Part shown: positions 63,749 to 64,000 of the stretch, piece by piece
Layout: each line of letters opens with the position of its first letter
Position numbering within the stretch: the stretch's first letter is position 1
Source: Pseudomonas monsensis
Lineage (GTDB): Bacteria > Pseudomonadota > Gammaproteobacteria > Pseudomonadales > Pseudomonadaceae
Length of the DNA: 64,000 nucleotides
Assembly (NCBI RefSeq): GCF_014268495.2
Contig: NZ_CP077087.1
Coordinates: forward strand, 3,227,501-3,291,500
Reading direction: 5' to 3'
Translations under genes and position numbers: made by a program
The notes under the pieces: generated by a model
The model's database searches: none
Told to the model about the DNA's origin: nothing
What the model saw: only the letters and a program-made list of their open reading frames with translations

Positions 63749-64000
63749 ACGAGACCGTGGATTTGCCTCGCGTCGAGGCGATTGTGGTCGGGGCTTCCGC
63801 CGGTGGCGTCGAAGCGTTGCTGTCGCTGCTCGGGCCGCTGCGCCGGGGCTACGCGCTGCCGATCATTGTCGTCCTGCACTTGCCGGAAGAACGTCGCAGC
63901 CTGTTGGCCGAAGTTTTCTCCCGGCGGTTGGAGATGCCGGTGCACGAGGCCGTCGACAAACAGGACATTGCCGCCGGCACCGTTTATTTCGCGACGCCGG
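63745..64000 (+). CDS. CheB-type methylesterase, N-terminal part
   Basis: The first 85 codons; the gene runs off the right edge. The translation MNETVDLPRVEAIVVGASAG GVEALL has the catalytic Ser in GASAGG and the catalytic-type His in VVLHLPEERRS. There is no N-terminal receiver domain, unlike chemotaxis CheB, so it is a stand-alone methylesterase domain. Start overlaps the cheR stop (ATGA). Confidence 0.92.
   Translation, partial: MNETVDLPRVEAIVVGASAGGVEALLSLLGPLRRGYALPIIVVLHLPEERRSLLAEVFSRRLEMPVHEAVDKQDIAAGTVYFATP

Overview
The window looks like a chromosomal segment of a Pseudomonas of the fluorescens group. The evidence is a high-GC genome with many paired REP sequences (REPINs), the complete 2-ketogluconate cluster ptxS-kguEKTD, the mannitol/arabitol operon mtlEFGKDYZ with mtlR, an AruH-type arginine:pyruvate transaminase, an OprD-family porin, and small Pseudomonas families (DUF1652, DUF2790). 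I see no tRNA, rRNA, insertion sequence or CRISPR array.

Layout. 1-2904: an MFS transporter (cut by the window edge) diverging from a CdaR-type regulator, followed by glycerate kinase. 3250-6104: a chemoreceptor and aruH. 6222-11592: kguD, kguT, kguK, kguE and the repressor gene ptxS, with two perfect PtxS operators and A-rich Crc/Hfq-type sites. 11818-17918: a lower-GC accessory block with two large unrecognised proteins, an autotransporter and a small beta-rich protein. 18190-27520: a DUF1345 membrane protein, a MexCD/MexXY-like RND pump without an outer-membrane gene, a ParRS/RstAB-like two-component system, and a TPR protein/ECF sigma/anti-sigma operon. 27680-33922: small metabolic and Pseudomonas-specific genes, including a short threonine dehydratase preceded by what reads as an isoleucine attenuator, and ecotin. 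34026-41220: a type VI secretion vgrG-DUF4123-effector-Sel1 immunity module. 41595-53727: porin, lipoprotein and the whole mannitol operon with its promoter and operator. 53833-58711: a PI-PLC-like protein, a glycosyltransferase and a probable ADP-ribosyltransferase toxin. 58788-64000: a response regulator and a hybrid histidine kinase-CheR-CheB cluster that runs off the end.

How it fits together. Two sugar-acid/polyol uptake and phosphorylation systems (kgu, mtl) feed central carbon metabolism. Their leaders carry A-rich motifs of the kind bound by Crc/Hfq, which would fit catabolite repression. Between them sit competition and host-interaction genes (T6SS module, autotransporter, ART toxin, ecotin) and regulatory modules.

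Most interesting observations: (1) a complete ribosome-mediated attenuator (promoter, 21-residue leader peptide with tandem Ile codons, three competing hairpins) upstream of a threonine dehydratase that lacks its allosteric domain; (2) three lux-box-like palindromes at near-identical distances upstream of three unrelated-looking accessory loci; (3) a toxin with a pertussis-like R-STS-E ADP-ribosyltransferase signature; (4) an unrecognised T6SS effector/immunity pair; (5) an ECF sigma gene whose conserved N-terminus is in frame but has no ATG/GTG/TTG; (6) a kinase whose C-terminus is encoded by a REPIN; (7) a 43-bp tandem repeat array inside the mtl operon.
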